This document shows, one piece after another, positions 61,501 through 64,000 of a DNA stretch of 64,000 nt; positions within the stretch are counted from its first letter, which is position 1, and each line of letters opens with the position of its first letter. The position numbers and the translations under genes were made by a program. The notes beneath the pieces are model-generated. The model was not told the origin of the DNA. It did no database searches and was given only the letters and a program-made list of their open reading frames with translations. The stretch is from NCBI GenBank assembly GCA_028564675.1, contig JAOVVO010000167.1, forward strand, positions 62,001 to 126,000, written 5' to 3'. The DNA comes from Onchocerca lupi (taxonomy: Eukaryota; Nematoda; Chromadorea; Rhabditida; Onchocercidae).

Positions 61501-64000
61501 GCTGCAGTTCCATTGAACTCACTTATCGAGACTCATGTCTGGTGACATCACGACGACATGCCAGTCGAATTTCACTGTGATAGTAAACGTTCGATATAGT
61601 GAGGAGCTGAATATAAACTGAAAGGAGATGTATTCACTTGATCAACTGCGTTCTACAAACTCAACATCGTCGTTGTCACAATTGAAATAGTTAAGAAATG
61701 AACGGTGAATCGTTGACGGTACTTCGAGTCTTACACTTAACTCCTTATTTGCTCAACAACTGATATTCAGAATTCGATATCAGTCTTTATATCACACCTC
61801 CGAAATATTCAGTACCATTCAAATTTGTTTAGGGCAGAGGAAGGCCGACTCGAGGAAGATCTATGAGCAGCTAATTAACGAAGGCAGCAAATAGCATGTG
61901 TGATGTTCAGCCAATTAACGAAGGCAATAGCATGTATGATATTTAGATGTTCCTTTATAATCCTCCCACTCATTTCGAACATTTCGTCGGATGTTTCTTG
62001 AAATGACGCAGTGTCTAAGTTTCAGCAGTATCAGTTTCGCAGGTATACGAACATCTCGACATTTGCTGACGATAAAACGCAAGAGACAATTATCAATGAT
62101 CCACTATACTGACGAATCCATTTTTGATAATCAGAACTGGCGTTGTGGAATGAACCAAACGTTGACTTAAAGTATAAGTTTCCCGCTCAAGGCCATCCAT
62201 TTTGAGCACTTTCGAAATTCCCGTTGTATTAAAACTGTTAAGGCAATTTTTTAGAACTATCCTTGCAGCGATTTCAGAACAAAACCTTGAAAGATATCCT
62301 TCAAAAAGTTTAATTATTCAGGAATTCAGCCCAATTATCACAAAGATAATGCTGCATCCTGTGCGCATGTAATTAATTATATTTATCCCAAAAACCATGC
62401 TTAAATTACAGTGTGAAATTTTTATCAGAATAAGTTCATTCATCGATTTTAAAACGATGATGTAATGGTTACGTTGGACAACTCTTTTTCAGGCTTATTC
62501 TTTAACCCCATCCTTCCTTTTTAGCCGTTCTGCTCTATTTGATATCATAAAGCGTATTCTGAGTTAGAACTTTCACAAAATTTTTTTTCGTACCGATTTC
62601 ATAAAAAGAGGAATGTTCTTTGCAAAGACTTCTTTTGGTAATACTTTCAAATAACACATTACAGTTTTATTTGATCATATTTTATTTTCAACTTTTAAGT
62701 TATAATTTTTTTAATATACAAAGTTAAATAATTTTATCGACCAATAAATTCATGGCATTTATAGAGAGTGTGAGTTATCAAATAAAAAATGGTGATTTAT
62801 TTCGGCTGAGTTTAACGGGAAATTTGGCGATTGTTTTGCCATTTTTCTGTTGCTATTTTTGTCATTAGAAAAATAAATGAGTTAAAAAGGAGGAATCAAA
62901 GCATTTTATATCAAAGTATAACCAGTATCAAAGCATTTTTAATTGTTTCTTCGAACTGTTACCTATTTTGATTTGTGAGTAACAAAATCAGTATTTCATG
63001 TCCTTTTTTGGCTGATTTGTTTTGAAGTGAATTTCTTTTTTGCCTGAAATTTCTTTAAAAGTTAGTCATTTCGCAATGTGATTTCGGAGATCAATCGCCG
63101 GTATATTCTATGAATTTCCTTTGGAAAACAAGACCAGTGAGAGTGACCGTGATAAGAGATGGTTGAGAATGTTACATGTAGAGGCAAAAAAAATTAAACT
63201 TGTTGTCATGGAGTTATGTAATATTGTCATGCTTCGTTGTTGATATGACTGGTTGCAATGAGATGGGCAAATTTAGTAATAATTTCAGTTCAAATTTTAG
63301 TAAAGGACTAAAATAACAGGCACAATCGGAAAAGACGTTTCTTCTTCGAGCGTTTTATCGGAAGACCATGTGGGCCGAATTTACCGTTGAAGTAGTCCAT
63401 TCATATGATAACCCCAATATATCATATTGAAGGTTGCATATACCACTGAAAATTCTTATCAAATCACATTGCAGATTAAATGATTGACATTAATTTTTGA
63501 ATTGACTTTTATCAAATAAAAATTTTGAAATTCGAAAAAAATATCTATGTAACGTGAGGATTGCTCCAATCTTTTGATACAGATCGTTTCATATCCACAT
63601 CTGATATAAAAACAAACTGGATTAGAAACGAGAAAGGGAAGGTTTATTCTGATATTTTTGAAAAGTTTTTGCGAAAAATTAGTCAAAAAAAAAGTCGAAC
63701 GAATTCAAGATGAAGACAAGGTTAACATATACGATTCTATAGCATGACCAACTTACAAGGAAAACTCATCCTTGAATATAAGTCTAGTTTTTCACTATCG
63801 AGAAAGAACGATTTCCTCTGAAAATAATTGTCTAAAAGACAAAAAATAATGGTTCACTGATAAAGGTACTGATTCAAACCTTCTTTAAACTTTGCTTGAA
63901 GGGAATGATTAAAAAATGAGCATTTAATTAGATGGAAAAGTATGCGGAATATGCGGCATAATGCAGTGCCAGAAGTTCCAAATAACACTGTTACGTTACT
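61501..64000. other. Intergenic; nothing recognised
   Basis: AT-rich sequence with only short frames. Apart from the tandem repeat at 61871-61946 I see no gene, RNA or mobile element. Confidence 0.45.
61871..61946. repeat. Two-copy imperfect tandem repeat (~40 bp)
   Basis: Copy 1 (61871-61910) and copy 2 (61911-61946) share AATTAACGAAGGC and AATAGCATGT. The second copy lacks 4 bases and has a few substitutions. Confidence 0.8.

Noticed and set aside
1..64000. tRNA genes, rRNA, CRISPR arrays or Wolbachia-derived inserts
   Set aside because: No cloverleaf with a GTTCGA-type arm, no rRNA core, no regularly spaced repeats and no bacterial-looking gene was seen by eye. A tRNAscan or BLAST run would be needed to exclude them fully.

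Overview
This window looks like nuclear DNA of a parasitic nematode, most likely a spirurid or filarial worm. The DNA is AT-rich and genes are split into many small exons (50-250 bp). Introns end in T-rich tracts plus CAG or TAG, and several genes have a splice acceptor just upstream of the ATG, as expected for spliced-leader trans-splicing. The recognisable proteins (KIN-2, CED-5, S1P lyase, ZP and C-type lectin proteins) are worm-like. I saw no bacterial operon, CRISPR array, rRNA or convincing tRNA. The species assignment is inference.

Layout: CCDC6-like coiled-coil protein (minus, 3018-7146); ZP-domain membrane protein with a long cytoplasmic tail (plus, 11347-13476, 5' end unresolved); clarin-like four-pass membrane protein (plus, 15046-16407); CED-5/DOCK180 Rac exchange factor (plus, 18583-30470); secreted C-type lectin with a ~500-residue charged tail (minus, 31590-35669); possible solo LTR (37337-37889); sphingosine-1-phosphate lyase (plus, 38579-42394); ANKFN1/Wide-awake-type protein (plus, 45798-51866); PKA type I regulatory subunit KIN-2 (minus, 52964-57825). 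The final 6 kb shows no supported gene and holds a GC-richer, CA-repeat island.

I rebuilt exon chains by hand from splice sites and frame continuity. Six close into complete proteins with consistent phases: CCDC6 537 aa, clarin 226 aa, lectin 698 aa, S1P lyase 560 aa, ANKFN1 808 aa and KIN-2 373 aa. ANKFN1 needs one acceptor that does not end in AG. CED-5 is complete from its SH3-like region to its proline-rich end, apart from an unresolved first exon.

The genes are ordinary single-copy eukaryotic genes and do not form one pathway. The most interesting points are: a candidate internal first exon of kin-2 that would give a myristoylated isoform lacking the dimerisation domain; two GC-AG introns in kin-2; the lectin with its unusual tail; the apparent non-AG acceptor in ANKFN1; the possible solo LTR; and a 79-base poly-A run inside an intron.
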